Shown one piece after another: positions 1-10,742 of a stretch of DNA of 64,000 nucleotides. The position numbers were made by a program, and so were the translations under genes. This DNA is from Neoechinorhynchus agilis. Taxonomy: Eukaryota > Acanthocephala. Positions within the stretch are counted from its first letter, which is position 1. Each line of letters starts with the position of its first letter. Below the pieces are notes generated by a model. That model saw nothing but the letters and a program-made list of their open reading frames with translations, was not told the origin of the DNA and did no database searches. The stretch spans positions 7,254,001-7,318,000 of the forward strand of contig CM121343.1 in assembly GCA_051530055.1 (NCBI GenBank), in the 5' to 3' direction.

Positions 1-500
1 ACAGCTCAACTTCCATTTGAATATCAAAGTTATCTCAGCCTTCTTGTCGAGTGCTGCCGTAAAATTTTTATTCTAGGTTTTAAGTGTGGCCTTTTTCAAG
101 GCTGATAATTTTCCTTAGGCACACAGCCCCTAAAGGAAACGAAATACATCGATGAAGGGAGGAAAATCACTAAGTCCCGTCTCCACGGGAAGCATCTGAG
201 AATCTGGACGGGATGTGTACAAACCCATAATTGCGCACGGTCATGGGCATTGAGCGCTGACCAATGAATCGGAGGTGGACTGTGAGTCCACATTTCAGTC
301 GTGTATGATGAAAAGAAATAGTCATCTTATATTCATCGATAAAAAGACTACCGGCTGAGCCACGCATAAAAATGTTCAAAGTCGTTATGTACTCCACCAA
401 AAAATCAATTCTGGATGGAATATTCAGACATAACATAGAAAAGTCAAGTCTTTTATCTCAACGAATTGTACGCATTTGAACCGGTTTCATGAATCCTCTT
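1..500. other. Non-coding start of window with a dispersed-repeat fragment
   Basis: No convincing gene. The stretch around 95-140 read on the minus strand (containing GGCTGTGTGCCTAAGG) resembles pieces at 32530-32580 and 33770-33810 on the plus strand, so it is part of a dispersed repeat family. Short ORFs on the minus strand show no recognisable domain. Confidence 0.4.
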
Positions 501-504
501 CTTT

Positions 505-1680
505 CTCAATGATATTAAGGCTACCGAATTTCCGATTCGCTTAAAATTTCTTGATTTTACCAGCACAATGTATTAATTTTAATGAATATTCTCTTTTAAG
601 TCACGAAAACTAACAAAATAATTTCACGGCTACCGAGTTTCTGATTCGCTTAAAGTTTCTTCATTTGACGAGCAGAATATATTAGTTTTAATAAATAATC
701 TTCTTTAATTGACTCAATAGAACTCAATTATTTTAAGACTTCCGAGTCTCTGATTCGCTTAAAGTTCCTTGATTTTACCAACAGAATATATTAATTTTAA
801 TCAATCCTCTTCTTTAAGTGACTAAATAGAACTCCAGTATTTTAAGGCTACCGAGTCTGTGATTGGCTTAAAATTTCTTGATTTTACCAACAGAATATAT
901 TAATTTTAATGAATCCTCTTCTTTGAGTGACAAAATAGAACTCAATTATTTTAAGGCTACCGAGTCTGTGATTAGTTTAAAGTTTCTTGATTTTACCAAC
1001 AGAATATATTAATTTTAATGAATGCTCTTCTTTAAGTGACAAAACTTTACTCAATGGTATTAAGGCTACCGAGTCTCTGATTCGTTTTAAGTTTCTTGAT
1101 TTTACCAGCACAATGTATTAATTTTAATGAATCCTCTTCTTTAAGTGGCTAAATAGAACTCAATGATATTAAGGCTTCCGAGTCTCTGATTCGCTTAAAG
1201 TTTCTTCATTTGACGAGCAGAATATATTAATTTTAATCAATCCTCTTCTTTAAGTTGCTAAATAGAACTCAATGATATTAAGGCTTCCGAGTCTCTGATT
1301 CGCTTAAAGTTCCTTGATTTTACCAACAGAATATATTAATTTTAATGAATCCTCTTCTTTGAATCCAAACACTAAATAATTTCACTACTACCGAATATCT
1401 GATTCGCTTAAACGTTCTTGATTTTACCAACACGATATCTTAATTTTTATGAATTCTCTTCTTTTAGTGGCATAATAAAACTGAACAATTTTACGCTTAC
1501 TGAGTCTCCTTGTCCCTTGAAGTTTTTATTATATTTTACACGATATCTTCATTTTCACGAATCCTCTGTTTTAAATTGCGAAATAAAGCTCAATCATTCA
1601 ACGACTACAGTCTTTTCGTCACTTGAAGTTTCTTTGTTCTCATCAACGTCCTCTCTCGTCAACGTCCTCTAATCAATGAA
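505..1680. repeat. Tandem array, ~109-bp unit, about 10 copies
   Basis: The phrase GATTCGCTTA and close variants recurs near 533, 643, 752, 861, 970, 1079, 1188, 1297 and 1401, a spacing of 109-110 bp in the regular part. Units are AT-rich and diverge towards the right end, where spacing breaks down. No hammerhead core or coding signal was found in the unit. Confidence 0.85.
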
Positions 1681-1781
1681 CGTTGAACGAGAATCGGACA
1701 AGTATTCCACTCTTATTGATGTTGCATTAAAGAAATGCTTTTAACGAGTTACTGAAACTCTAAAAGGACTCATTAATTGAA

Positions 1782-2117
1782 GTGATGAGCACAGTTAAGG
1801 ATATATTGGCGCAGGCTATTCAGTGTCAAAAAATACAAAGGGGAAAAGCTAACGGTTTAAAAAGGCAGACAAAAGTTTCAAAGGTGAATTCTAAGAAACA
1901 GACTAAAGGTTTACTGAAATCGGATAGTGAAGCTTTCACAAAGGAGAATACAGCGAATGTTTCGACAATTACTTGGGACTTGGTACCATCTTCAGAGGCT
2001 ATTCGGCCCGTGGTACTTTATGATTCCAATATTACTGTGGAGGAGTCTGATATTGTGACTGGGATAAAAGGCGATCCAGCTGAAGTAACTACTAAGAAAG
2101 CTACGGTCGAACAATAG
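1782..2117 (+). CDS. Hypothetical lysine-rich ORF, 111 codons
   Basis: An open frame begins ATGATGAGCACAGT just after the 109-bp array. The first half is basic (many Lys and Gln) and the second half more acidic; no domain, signal peptide or membrane segment is visible. It lies immediately upstream of LINE-like sequence on the same strand. It could be the start of that element's first ORF rather than a host gene. I do not recognise it. Confidence 0.2.
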   Translation: MMSTVKDILAQAIQCQKIQRGKANGLKRQTKVSKVNSKKQTKGLLKSDSEAFTKENTANVSTITWDLVPSSEAIRPVVLYDSNITVEESDIVTGIKGDPAEVTTKKATVEQ

Positions 2118-2149
2118 GTCCATGCAACACCTGAAAGAGTAGTAACACG

Positions 2150-3245
2150 AGCAAAAGGAGGAACACAATCAAAATCAATCAACCCTCCAATTCATTTCGG
2201 TAATGATACGCCTTCTCCACCTCAGCAATCATCCCTCGTTGCTCTGAATTCGACCCTTCGCATCATGCACTCCTCCATCGAGGATAGAAATCGCACCATA
2301 TTTATTTCTGGTATGCCGGAAGCCCCTGTTACAAATCCTGTCGCCGCTGATGCACACAACCGCAACCAAATCCTTCGAATCGGTCAACTCCTGTTCCCGA
2401 CATTCACTCCACTATTCCTCCCCCATCAACAGTTATGCGCATTCCCTCCAAAAATCCCTTTAACTCGAGACCATGTCTTCTCAAAGTAACTTTTATTTCA
2501 CCACTCGTAGCCTCCCTCTTTCTTAACAGGAGATACAAACTCCTTACTTCTCAATTTTCTTTTCGTATCTATTAACTTAAGAACTCATCACAAAATCTTT
2601 CCACCGTCCCTCCAAACTCAACCCAGAACTCATCTTCCCAATGTAACCCGTCACTTTTAGCGAACACCCATGAACATCTCCCCCATCCTAAAAAATCGAA
2701 GAACAAGCGACTTCCCAGTTTCTCTGATTACATGCAACTCCACCGGCGCCCGAATAACCACAAAGGTCAATCTCCCAGCCGTTCCACATTAAATACTCTC
2801 TTTTTCCCGAATCAAGTAAATCCATGCAAAGTCCCAACCCTAAACTCATTTCTATCATTACCATTCACTCATTCCAACTCAAATTTTGGAGTCGCCCCCG
2901 AACTTCTCTCTTTGGGCTAATCAATCGTTCTTTGTCGGCATCCCGTAACGATTCCTCCCTTAACCCACCACCCGCAACGAACAATGCAACCCCATTCTCC
3001 CTCACTTCCGCCCTCCCCCCATTTCCCGAAATCCAAAACTCCCTTTCCCACCGTTTTCTACTCCAATACTCGTAGCCTCCTTCCTTAACTAGATGAAATT
3101 TCACTCATTTCATTTACCTCAAAAGTAGACGTAGTCATCTTAACAGAAACGTGGATTACCCCCTTCAACAGCGATTCGGCCATCCTTCCCGGGTACTCTT
3201 CCTTCCATAAATACCGTGATGACCGCTCAGGATGGGAGGTTTCAA
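2150..3245 (+). mobile_element. Non-LTR retrotransposon (CR1/L2-like), 5' coding part
   Basis: A C-rich strand differs in composition from its surroundings. Around 2265-2330 the reading RNRTIFISGMPEAP resembles the conserved opening of LINE ORF1 or spacer proteins. Around 3126-3240 the frame reads KVDVVILTETW followed by LPGYSSFHKYRDDRSG, which is the conserved core of the apurinic-like endonuclease domain of CR1/L2/Jockey-type LINEs (LTETW, PGY and R-DR motifs). The reverse transcriptase does not follow: at about 3245 the sequence changes to the tail of a Penelope-like element on the other strand. This is therefore a truncated copy, with several frame changes between the recognisable blocks. 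The CR1/L2 assignment is inferred from motif style only. Confidence 0.6.
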
Positions 3246-3469
3246 TTTACTACGGCGCCATTTTTCGGAATTGAAAATCCGTAATATTTACGATTTTTTG
3301 CCAACACAGCGTGCCAGAGATGTTGCCAATGAAGGCACATAGAAAGAAGTTGTTCTTTGGATAGAAGCTGCATAATTTTCTCTGGGCCCCATAACAAGTT
3401 AGACTGTCGGAATAAAGGCACTGTGGTGGAAATCATTACGGGTATCAGATGTTTTGTAGCTCCGCTGCA

Positions 3470-4930
3470 CAATATTTCTTCTTATTGTGTGTTGGCGAAT
3501 TATGTCTCCGGTGTTTTCGTTGCTCATTTATTTTAGAAATATTTCGCAAGGTTTTCCTTGCCTCTTCAGTCTCTATTTAAAATGGAGGACATAGACAGCA
3601 TGCACCGCCGGTCACGTCTGGATGCAGCTCAGATCCGCGGGTTTGCTAATACCCGAAGTGTGAGGAGTTCCATCCGCACACACCTCTTGCGGTTTGTTGC
3701 CGACTAATTTGCCCGTCATGCTACGCAACTTTGGTAGCACCAGAGTGTGGTTTGATTTATTGCCCTACATCGTAGGACTTCCCCGGATGTGAATGGCCTC
3801 AAGAATCAGTCTTCTTCTAAGATCCGGTTCGCTGGTTATGAATCTCGCCTTTTCAAAATCCACCTTGTGCTGGATTGTTTGCTGATGGTTCGAGATTGCT
3901 GAGGATTTGTCGAAAGTCCTGCAAGCCTGTTTATGCTGCGAGATCCGTTTCTTGACCCCTTGCATAGTTTGCCCAATGTATACACTTGAGCATTCTGCAC
4001 ATGGAATTTTGCAGATCCCTGATTTGGTCTCTTGCTTGGTTTTCCTCTTGAGAATGCCCGCAATGGATCAGCCCTGTTTGTTGTAGATCAAAAGATTTAT
4101 AGCGAGGTACTTGAGACGCCTCAGTTTTCTGGTCGCTGTGCCATTTATGTGGTGAAAGCCAGTGTATTTGAGGGAGATGCATGCGGTATCCTTCTTCTTG
4201 CGATGGCCGCTATGTGTTGCCTTTTTCAGACTGATTTTGATGGCATATTCAGGGAAGCCTCGTGATCTGAGAACTTTGGTGATACTTTGTTTTTCTTCTT
4301 CTCAATCCCTGCTTTCTGAAGAAATCATCCTGGCCCTCTTGAAGTAGGACGTTGCCGCTCTTATTTTATAGTGCAACGGTTGGTGGCTCGACCAGTGAGG
4401 TGGACCTAATGGTATACCTGGTTTGCGGTATAGCTGTGTTTTGATATTGCCTTTATCATCGTGTTTTATCCTTACGTCCAAAAAGGAGATAGCCCCCTCT
4501 TCATCTTCCTGAGTCATTGACCACTGGATGTTTGGATCCTCCATGTTGAGTGGAATGCTTAGGTCTCCCATGCTCGCTTCATCATCAGTGACTATGAACA
4601 CGTCGTCAACATAGCGATACCACTTTTTGATGTTGGGTTGCTTCTTCAAAAAGTTGTTTTCCCATCTTCTCATGTAGAGATCAGCTAGAGTGGGTGCTAG
4701 AGGTGAACCCATTGCAACTCCGTCGCGTTGTTCATAGAAAACTTGATCGAATTCAAAAAAGGTCTTGCATGTGCACTACTGCAGTAGAGTTATCCACGTT
4801 TTATGATCAAGGCGCGGTTCTTCGCATTGATTGTGTACAAGTTCAGCTGCTATGGAAATTGTCTCTTGTAGTGGAATGTTGGTAAATAAGGACGTTACGT
4901 CGGCCGTGAAGAATTTGCACTGTTCATACT
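3470..4930 (-). mobile_element. Penelope-like element with GIY-YIG endonuclease
   Basis: Read on the minus strand, 4712-4302 encodes a reverse-transcriptase segment with MGSPLAPTLADLYM, the catalytic-type WYRYVDDVFIV and later ISFLDVRIKHDDKG and YRKPG. This order is typical of Penelope-like elements. Downstream, near 3990-3765, are VYTLG/VYIGQT-like and KKRISQHKQACR motifs of the GIY-YIG endonuclease domain these elements carry C-terminal to the RT. A hammerhead motif lies beyond that, where the terminal repeat of such elements is expected. The copy is incomplete and interrupted. The RT/EN order, strand and downstream ribozyme agree with one decayed insertion. Confidence 0.8.
3542..3569 (-). 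ncRNA. Hammerhead ribozyme core (Penelope terminal repeat)
   Basis: On the minus strand the sequence has CUGAAGA (CUGANGA core), then stem II GCAAGG-AAA-CCTTGC pairing perfectly, then GAAA followed by an AU-rich helix. Both invariant core boxes and the intervening hairpin are present. Its position just downstream of the GIY-YIG endonuclease matches where hammerheads are known in Penelope-like elements. Helices I and III were not fully folded here, so cleavage ability is unproven. Confidence 0.65.
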
Positions 4931-4934
4931 TTTC

Positions 4935-5680
4935 CAGTCGCATTCCATAAGACTTTGGCTACTATCTCTTCTGAATCGAGAGCCAGTGCTGTTTATAAGA
5001 CAGTCTTGCCCAAAGAATCAGTTAGGCAGCAGCAGAAAGTTTTTGAAATTTCGGAGGATAAAATGAAGACGATAAAGGAGGAGAAATAAAAATTAAGAGT
5101 GGAGGTTTAAAGGATTCCGGGATTCCTTACAAACTTTGCTCGTACAATTTCTCTCCTTATCGATGGAATCAAAGGATAAAGGATGAATCGGAGTTCCCTA
5201 TAGAACCTCCCGATGTCTTGAATACGGGAGCAGGAAACCATCACGCAAGAGGCATTGTGATCACAAGTCAAAGTCCTCTAAACTATGAGTGAGGATTCGA
5301 ATTACGATTTTTTCGAACCTTTAATGTGTCAAGGGCACAAAGTTCACTGCGCTTTTCAGGAATCCGGCCTTACCAATTTTTTTATTACGATACAAAGTAT
5401 ATTTCCATCTTTATTTAAACAAGGAAGCGTATCAATCGGTTTCTCTGGCGGTTTATAATATTTTGTCAAAAAGAGAAAATCACCAATGTATGTTTTTTCA
5501 GGAGAAAAATTCTGATTATGCCATTCAATTGGTAAAATTGATAAATTTTCAAAAACGGAAATACGTCACGAAGAATGGGTTATTTTTTTAAATATTGTAC
5601 AGGTTGTCTGAGACGTTTGGGACGCCGACTTTATTATCTATGACCTTAATTCCAATCCATTATCCAGTTTCGATTATTTT
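4935..5680. other. No gene seen
   Basis: AT-rich sequence with no ORF of recognisable content on either strand and no clear repeat structure. The left edge may still belong to the decayed Penelope-like element. Confidence 0.4.
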
Positions 5681-5885
5681 AGCGAGGATTATGATATAAT
5701 TTTACCTCAGTAGCCTTCTTGCCCCCACATATTGAGGAAAACGTTTTGTTTTTTTGACGGATGTTTGATAAAAAGAGGGAAATTGCCTCTGGTTGTTCCA
5801 TTAATTCAATTACTACAACATCAATGTTTGAAGGGTCTGATGCAATTTTATTTGGAAATAATAGTGGAGGCGGTAAGTCGGTTTG

Positions 5886-6057
5886 TTTCATATCATCATT
5901 AAATTTTAGTTTGTCCCTTCTTGTCCGGCTTATTTTTTTAGACATGAAGTCAAATCAATTACAGTTATATCACTTCTCAAATGTAATTGGTTTGGCTTTA
6001 TGCCTAAAAAATAAGCCTGACAAGAAGGGACAAACTAAAAATTTAATGATGAAGGAA
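5886..6057. repeat. Inverted repeat with ~45-bp arms
   Basis: The block around 5895-5940 (containing TTTAGTTTGTCCCTTCTTG) reappears as its reverse complement at about 6005-6052. The ~65-bp spacer gives a foldback structure. Open frames of 88 codons (minus) and 138 codons (plus, 5761-6177) cross it, but neither shows a known domain. The plus frame includes both arms, which argues against ordinary protein coding. Confidence 0.7.
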
Positions 6058-6250
6058 CTACAGCAAAATATAACCGACTTCTCCATTGATAATTCTCGAA
6101 GTGTAAACCTTTTTTTGAAAGAAGAACTCCTGGCTGAGTTTCAAGGAGGAGTTGAGAGTTTATCTAAACCTTTTTGAAATTTGGTTTCTCAATAGAAAAT
6201 ATAAGTGCTGGAAATTTAACTCCGATTCGTATGCATCGGTTCCATGGTAG

Positions 6251-6592
6251 ATGTTAAAAGAAGAGGATTGGAGGGAAGTACAGTCTAAAGCACTTAATGG
6301 TTGTCTCTTTCACCCTGTTTACTCCGAAGATGCGACGGCGGCCGAAAGGAGGAAGACAGCGAAATACGCTGAGCTGGAAAAGACTCACCTATTCCTTCCT
6401 TTCGGTGTGGAGACAAATGGGGCGTTTGGAGTTTCGGCAAAGAAATTTTGCGCGGAGATAGGCCGACTACTCATAAAAGCCAGCGGAGATCACAGACAAA
6501 GGAACTACCTCATCCAACGCTTGAGTGTGGCTATTCAACGGGGCAACACGGCAAGCGTGATAACAACGGCCCAATGGAGTGGCGCGGAATGA
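6251..6592 (+). mobile_element. Non-LTR retrotransposon ORF, C-terminal fragment
   Basis: The plus frame reads THLFLPFGVETNGAFG, then GRLLIKASGDHR, then RLSVAIQRGNTASV. This is the conserved C-terminal tail of a widespread class of non-LTR reverse-transcriptase polyproteins (F-P-ETxG, TGDxR and Q-GN-AS blocks). A second family member with the same block order lies at 9285-9510 and a third at 58585-58780. No reverse-transcriptase core precedes it in frame, so this is a truncated copy. Confidence 0.6.
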
Positions 6593-6989
6593 GGGATTAC
6601 GAAAAGTTAGTCTTTTAACGTATTAACAGTTTTTGTTGGTAGTTGAATTATTCAAAGTTAAAGTAAATCGGAAAAAGAAAATTTATCCTTATTTTTAAAT
6701 AAATTGGATCAATTAATTAAAATTGAAGATCTTTTACAATTTAACATTGTAAAGACCTAAAGAGAAAGTTAAGAAAATAGCCAGCTCCTCGCGTCTTCGA
6801 TCGGTCGCAATTCAAAATCCGATAATTTCAGGAATTGAATGAATTTCAAACAGACTCAGTTTTGATTTTTCCTTTAAAAATAATGTTTTTGATAAATGTT
6901 ACCATTATTTTTGTGAACCTCAAATAGGTTCATTCTCTTTTTAGCGATCTCAATAACTTTAATGAGAAATCCCACACAAATAAGGTTTT

Positions 6990-7640
6990 AATCCAAATGC
7001 ATATTTCAAAAGCATTTGACTCCATTGACCAGTTTGTTGTTTACAAGGTGATGGAATTTTTTTATATTTCAAGGTTTTTGTCTCTGAAGATCAAATATTT
7101 GATAGAGACAAAATCATTTTTTACGAGCTCGACCCGAAGAGATCCAACTTTTTTTAGCAAATATAAAGTGCCATCTCCTTGGTTTACGTGGATGATTTCT
7201 TTGTTTAACACCGTCTTGCATCTCGTTAATTGGACTTTTGAGAAACGAATCTTTAAAACAGCTTACCCGCTTTTTTGAACGAGAGCAAATCTATCATTAT
7301 CGCCCTCAATAAGTCATCGACTTCACAAACACATCTTAATATTAAATTACAAGCTGATCCTAATTTAGAATCACTGAACTTCAAAAATCGAATGGAGTTT
7401 TAGACATTGATTTTCCGAGTTCCATCGTCCGGAAAACTGCGCTCTTGTGATAAGAACTTTAAAATTAAAGTTAGTTTCTAACAAAAAATTTACAGCTATT
7501 AAGACATTTGTGGGAGGCACGCTTGTTTTTCCGATCAATGAGTGTTCTTTGTCGACTATTTTATTTCCAGGACGTGTATAATTATTAATCCGATTTCTCA
7601 GACTTTCCCTGATGCAAAGGAACACATTAAATCTTTTATC
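6990..7640 (+). mobile_element. Reverse-transcriptase fragment (YVDD box)
   Basis: The frame at 6997 reads HISKAFDSIDQFVVYKVMEF, the RT motif that precedes the catalytic core (ISKAFD). About 170 bp further, in another frame, ISLVYVDDFFV supplies the catalytic YVDD. Downstream frames (ALNKSS, ESLNF) are compatible with RT thumb sequence. Frame changes show the copy is degraded. Family is unclear: the ISKAFD motif favours a LINE over a Penelope-like element. Confidence 0.55.
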
Positions 7641-7649
7641 TGAAGAATT

Positions 7650-8180
7650 TTCTTAAATAAAATTTTATTTTATAAACCACGATTTCACTCAGTGTATTTT
7701 AATTTTTTGTATAATGACATTAGCCTAATTTTTAGTCCAAATTATTCTTCTGACCAATCTTCAGCTCGGTTACCAATTGGTCGAACGAAACGAGGATGTT
7801 TGATGATTTAATTTTCGTTATTTAATACCCCCAAACACCTATGTTAACCAAGCTGTGAAGTTTCGATATTTACGAATGAAGTCGATTGATTAAGAGGGAT
7901 TCATGGCGAGGAATGCTTTGCTAATCAATGAATTAAAACTCTATTCAGACCTGACACCTTCGTTTCGGATCATTAAATAGTGTAATGTTGTGTTTTTCAT
8001 AAAGTGAAAAAAAACGATGAATTTTACCCGATACAATAAAAAATCGCCGGTTTTTACAATTTTATACAGCACGATTAAATTCATATCCACACTGGAGTAG
8101 AACGGCACTCGTGTTTGATAATCAGGGATTATGTTAGTGTGAACATTTGAACCTGAGGTCAAGTAGCTTGCGACCTTTAT
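7650..8180. other. 3' flank of ceramide glucosyltransferase, no gene seen
   Basis: No convincing ORF. TTTATT at about 8176 read on the minus strand gives AATAAA just after the stop codon of the adjacent minus-strand gene, a plausible polyadenylation signal. Confidence 0.4.
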
Positions 8181-8190
8181 TCTGAGTATG

Positions 8191-10142
8191 TCATACTGGA
8201 TTATCCGTTTCAAGTGAATTATTCATTGCTTTTGTGCTCCATCCAATTTTTATCTTATATGTCCGCCAAATAACATGGGAATTTGTAACCGCCTGGGTGA
8301 AAATGTAAACCGAAGATATTTCCCGGAATGCCCATGCCAACAGGAGGTTGGTCATTGTGATTAACAATGGCTTTTCCTTAAAAAGAACCATCATTTCGAT
8401 GGCGACAAGATACTAATGTGCAAAAACTCAACTTTTTGTATTAGCAGAAGTAAGATAATGTCCAAAACGAACCATATCGATATATAGGAAAGAAATACCA
8501 GCAAAATATTGAACGAATGCATATAGTAGAGTGCTGTTGACGTTAAAAATGCCGATATAATACAATCTTGAAGAGGTTCCAGCCAAGCGATCGGACTCAG
8601 TCTTACGCGCAATTGGCACCAACGAACCATTCGTTCAATCCACTGTTGTAGTGATGTACTACCTGGATTTTGCATTGCTGGGTAGGTTGATAATCTCATT
8701 TTCCAATTTCTTAACAATTAATGTGAACTCAATAGTTTTTGTGGAATCTCCCTTCCTACCGGTCTGTAAATGCCTTTCCGATAAAAAAATCTTCAGCCAA
8801 ATACGATCCAAAAGCGGATATTCCGCCACAACTGTCAATGACAGATTTCCGGAACAAAAATGACATCCCAGTCAAACACGGTGCACCCAATAAGTTCAAA
8901 AAGGTATAAAGTCTAGCTTGTTGCGTTCCAAAACACACCTAAAAAAGGAGGGGAAAACGTATAATTGGCTTCAAGGAATTCGGTTTCACGCGCCTTCTCA
9001 ACTGCATGCGGAAATCCTTCCACATCAACTGTAAAGGGCATTTGATGAACAATTCCTACTCCATCGGTCATCCGGTTAACAACATCCAGCATCGCTTCGG
9101 TACTCACTAAGTAATTGATATCTTTACACATCTATTCTCCCTCATGAGTACTTACGTATAATCCTGCTATCGGAAATCATTACCAGTTCATACTTGGCTT
9201 TATTATAACCATCGGTTATATTGGCAATTTTGGGGTTCACACATCCATGATGGATTTTCTCGTCGCCGCCTAGAATATATTCAGTTATCGAGGGCTCACT
9301 ATTTTGTCCCCTTTGGGGTAGAGACGTATGGAGCGCTCGGCACTCTGCTCCGGGATCTCTCGAAGAAATTGAGAACCGGAGACTCAAGAGCAGTCCTTCG
9401 ACAAAATATCTCGCTCGCAGTACAACGGGGCAATGCTGCCAGCGTGATGGCGACGGTCGACGGAGGAGAGAAGCTGGAATTCGGCGGACGGTGGTGAGTG
9501 TGCTTCAAACAGATTGTTTGAATTGTTAAAAAAATTCGATAATCCATAACCCGTTAAAAAATCCGATTATAAGTTTTTACCTTCGTCGTAGATTTCAACG
9601 TCGACCTTTCCTTTATATAATTCAACCAGCCCATTTACTATTTGTCTCGTGGACTCATTTGCGTTCTGGAGACATATTATAAGCTGGAACTATAATAATA
9701 ATAATAGAAGTGTACGGGAATTGGTTAAAAAAAAGCGGTTCACCTTAGGATATTCGAGTTTAAAAAAAGATTCCAAATTGACTTTAGTGTTAGCGTCAGC
9801 AGCCACCAGTGGCTTGATGATTGATATTCCGGGCAAAATATCAGTAGAGGACGGGATTTTCGTGCATTTCCGTATTCGGATGTTGTATAACCTTCATTAA
9901 CGTGATAAAGAATGAGATTGGACATGGACGAACCAGTAGAGGATGCCACAAATGTGTAAAGTAAGTAATGTGGCACAATTCAATAAGACGTAGATTCCAC
10001 TTAAGTAATAGAGCCAATGATCCGTTGCGTGATACAGCAATGACGTCGACGAGTCTTGTGTTTTGGTAAGAGGTGGCGGCAAAAAAAGCCAAGGTGAATT
10101 CGAACTGGCAGACGAGTTGTTTGAACTGATCATCATCATCAT
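8191..10142 (-). CDS. UGCG: Ceramide glucosyltransferase (GT21 family)
   Basis: Transfers glucose from UDP-glucose to ceramide at the Golgi membrane, the first step of glucosphingolipid synthesis. Eight exons with consistent phases give about 447 residues: 10142-9934, 9891-9744, 9683-9581, 9269-9156, 9121-8994, 8938-8760, 8709-8433, 8376-8191. Order of features: an N-terminal membrane helix ([15 protein letters not shown]), [10 protein letters not shown], the sugar-donor region SDSRI (DSGI in human), [11 protein letters not shown], the catalytic AEDFF, and ERMVRW matching the (Q/R)xxRW signature. Hydrophobic C-terminal segments follow, including [13 protein letters not shown]. Human UGCG is 394 residues; the excess is N-terminal. 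The start is the first of four consecutive ATGs. The intron after GAGAAG appears to be GC-AG. Intron 3 (311 nt) carries a LINE tail. Confidence 0.9.
9285..9512 (+). mobile_element. LINE 3' fragment inside a UGCG intron
   Basis: The plus strand reads [34 protein letters not shown] and [12 protein letters not shown], the same polyprotein tail as at 6251-6592. It sits entirely within intron 3 of the minus-strand UGCG gene, antisense to it. Its right end (GGTGGTGAGTGTG) is the same as that of the inverted copy near 58582. That shared 3' end with a ragged 5' end is what target-primed LINE insertion leaves. Confidence 0.7.
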
Positions 10143-10322
10143 CAGTTTGATGCAATCGATAATATCAGCGTTACTCTACACGAGTGCCATAGCAACACGA
10201 TTAAGACGACAAAAAAAATTAACGGTGAAACACGCAGCACGCACAGAGTGCAATCGGAAAACCCGCTGCTCACCGATTGCACCGCACACGTCATCATTTT
10301 ATCCGTAAGATGATGGCGCACG

Positions 10323-10634
10323 TTGAAGAGGGGCTACGCTGAATGTGCGAGTGCCACGCAGCGCGCAATTTCTGACGTTCTAAGCCAACGTTCGTATTCA
10401 GCTTTACAAAAACATTTGAAGAAGTGCTACGACGGATCACGATTTCGCTCTACTTTAAAAAAGTCCTTCACTGAAAACTGCCTTGGACGTGTCCCCGGTT
10501 TTAATCAAAATTGGGAAATTATTTTGGGAAACGGAGACTCGGACGATGATCTCAAAATAAAAACCTTGAATCAAATGCGATTCAGTCAAGCAGAAATCAT
10601 TCGCTCCTCTTTAGACAACGTCTTAATGTGTTGA
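10323..10634 (+). CDS. Hypothetical ORF, 103 codons
   Basis: An open frame with a mixed, protein-like composition (RSYSALQKHLKKCYDG, then acidic GNGDSDDDLK), ending in a TGA before the palindromic array. No domain is recognised. The region lies directly upstream of the minus-strand UGCG start, so it could be the 5' exon of a divergent gene or a chance frame. Confidence is low. Confidence 0.25.
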   Translation: MKRGYAECASATQRAISDVLSQRSYSALQKHLKKCYDGSRFRSTLKKSFTENCLGRVPGFNQNWEIILGNGDSDDDLKIKTLNQMRFSQAEIIRSSLDNVLMC

Positions 10635-10742
10635 CGAATACAATGACTCCGCCCAAAAACTAACTTATCTCCTCGCAAACAAACTAAAACGAAGATTCTA
10701 GCAAGCAGTTGTAATAACATTTGAAGGAAAATCAAAGTCGAA

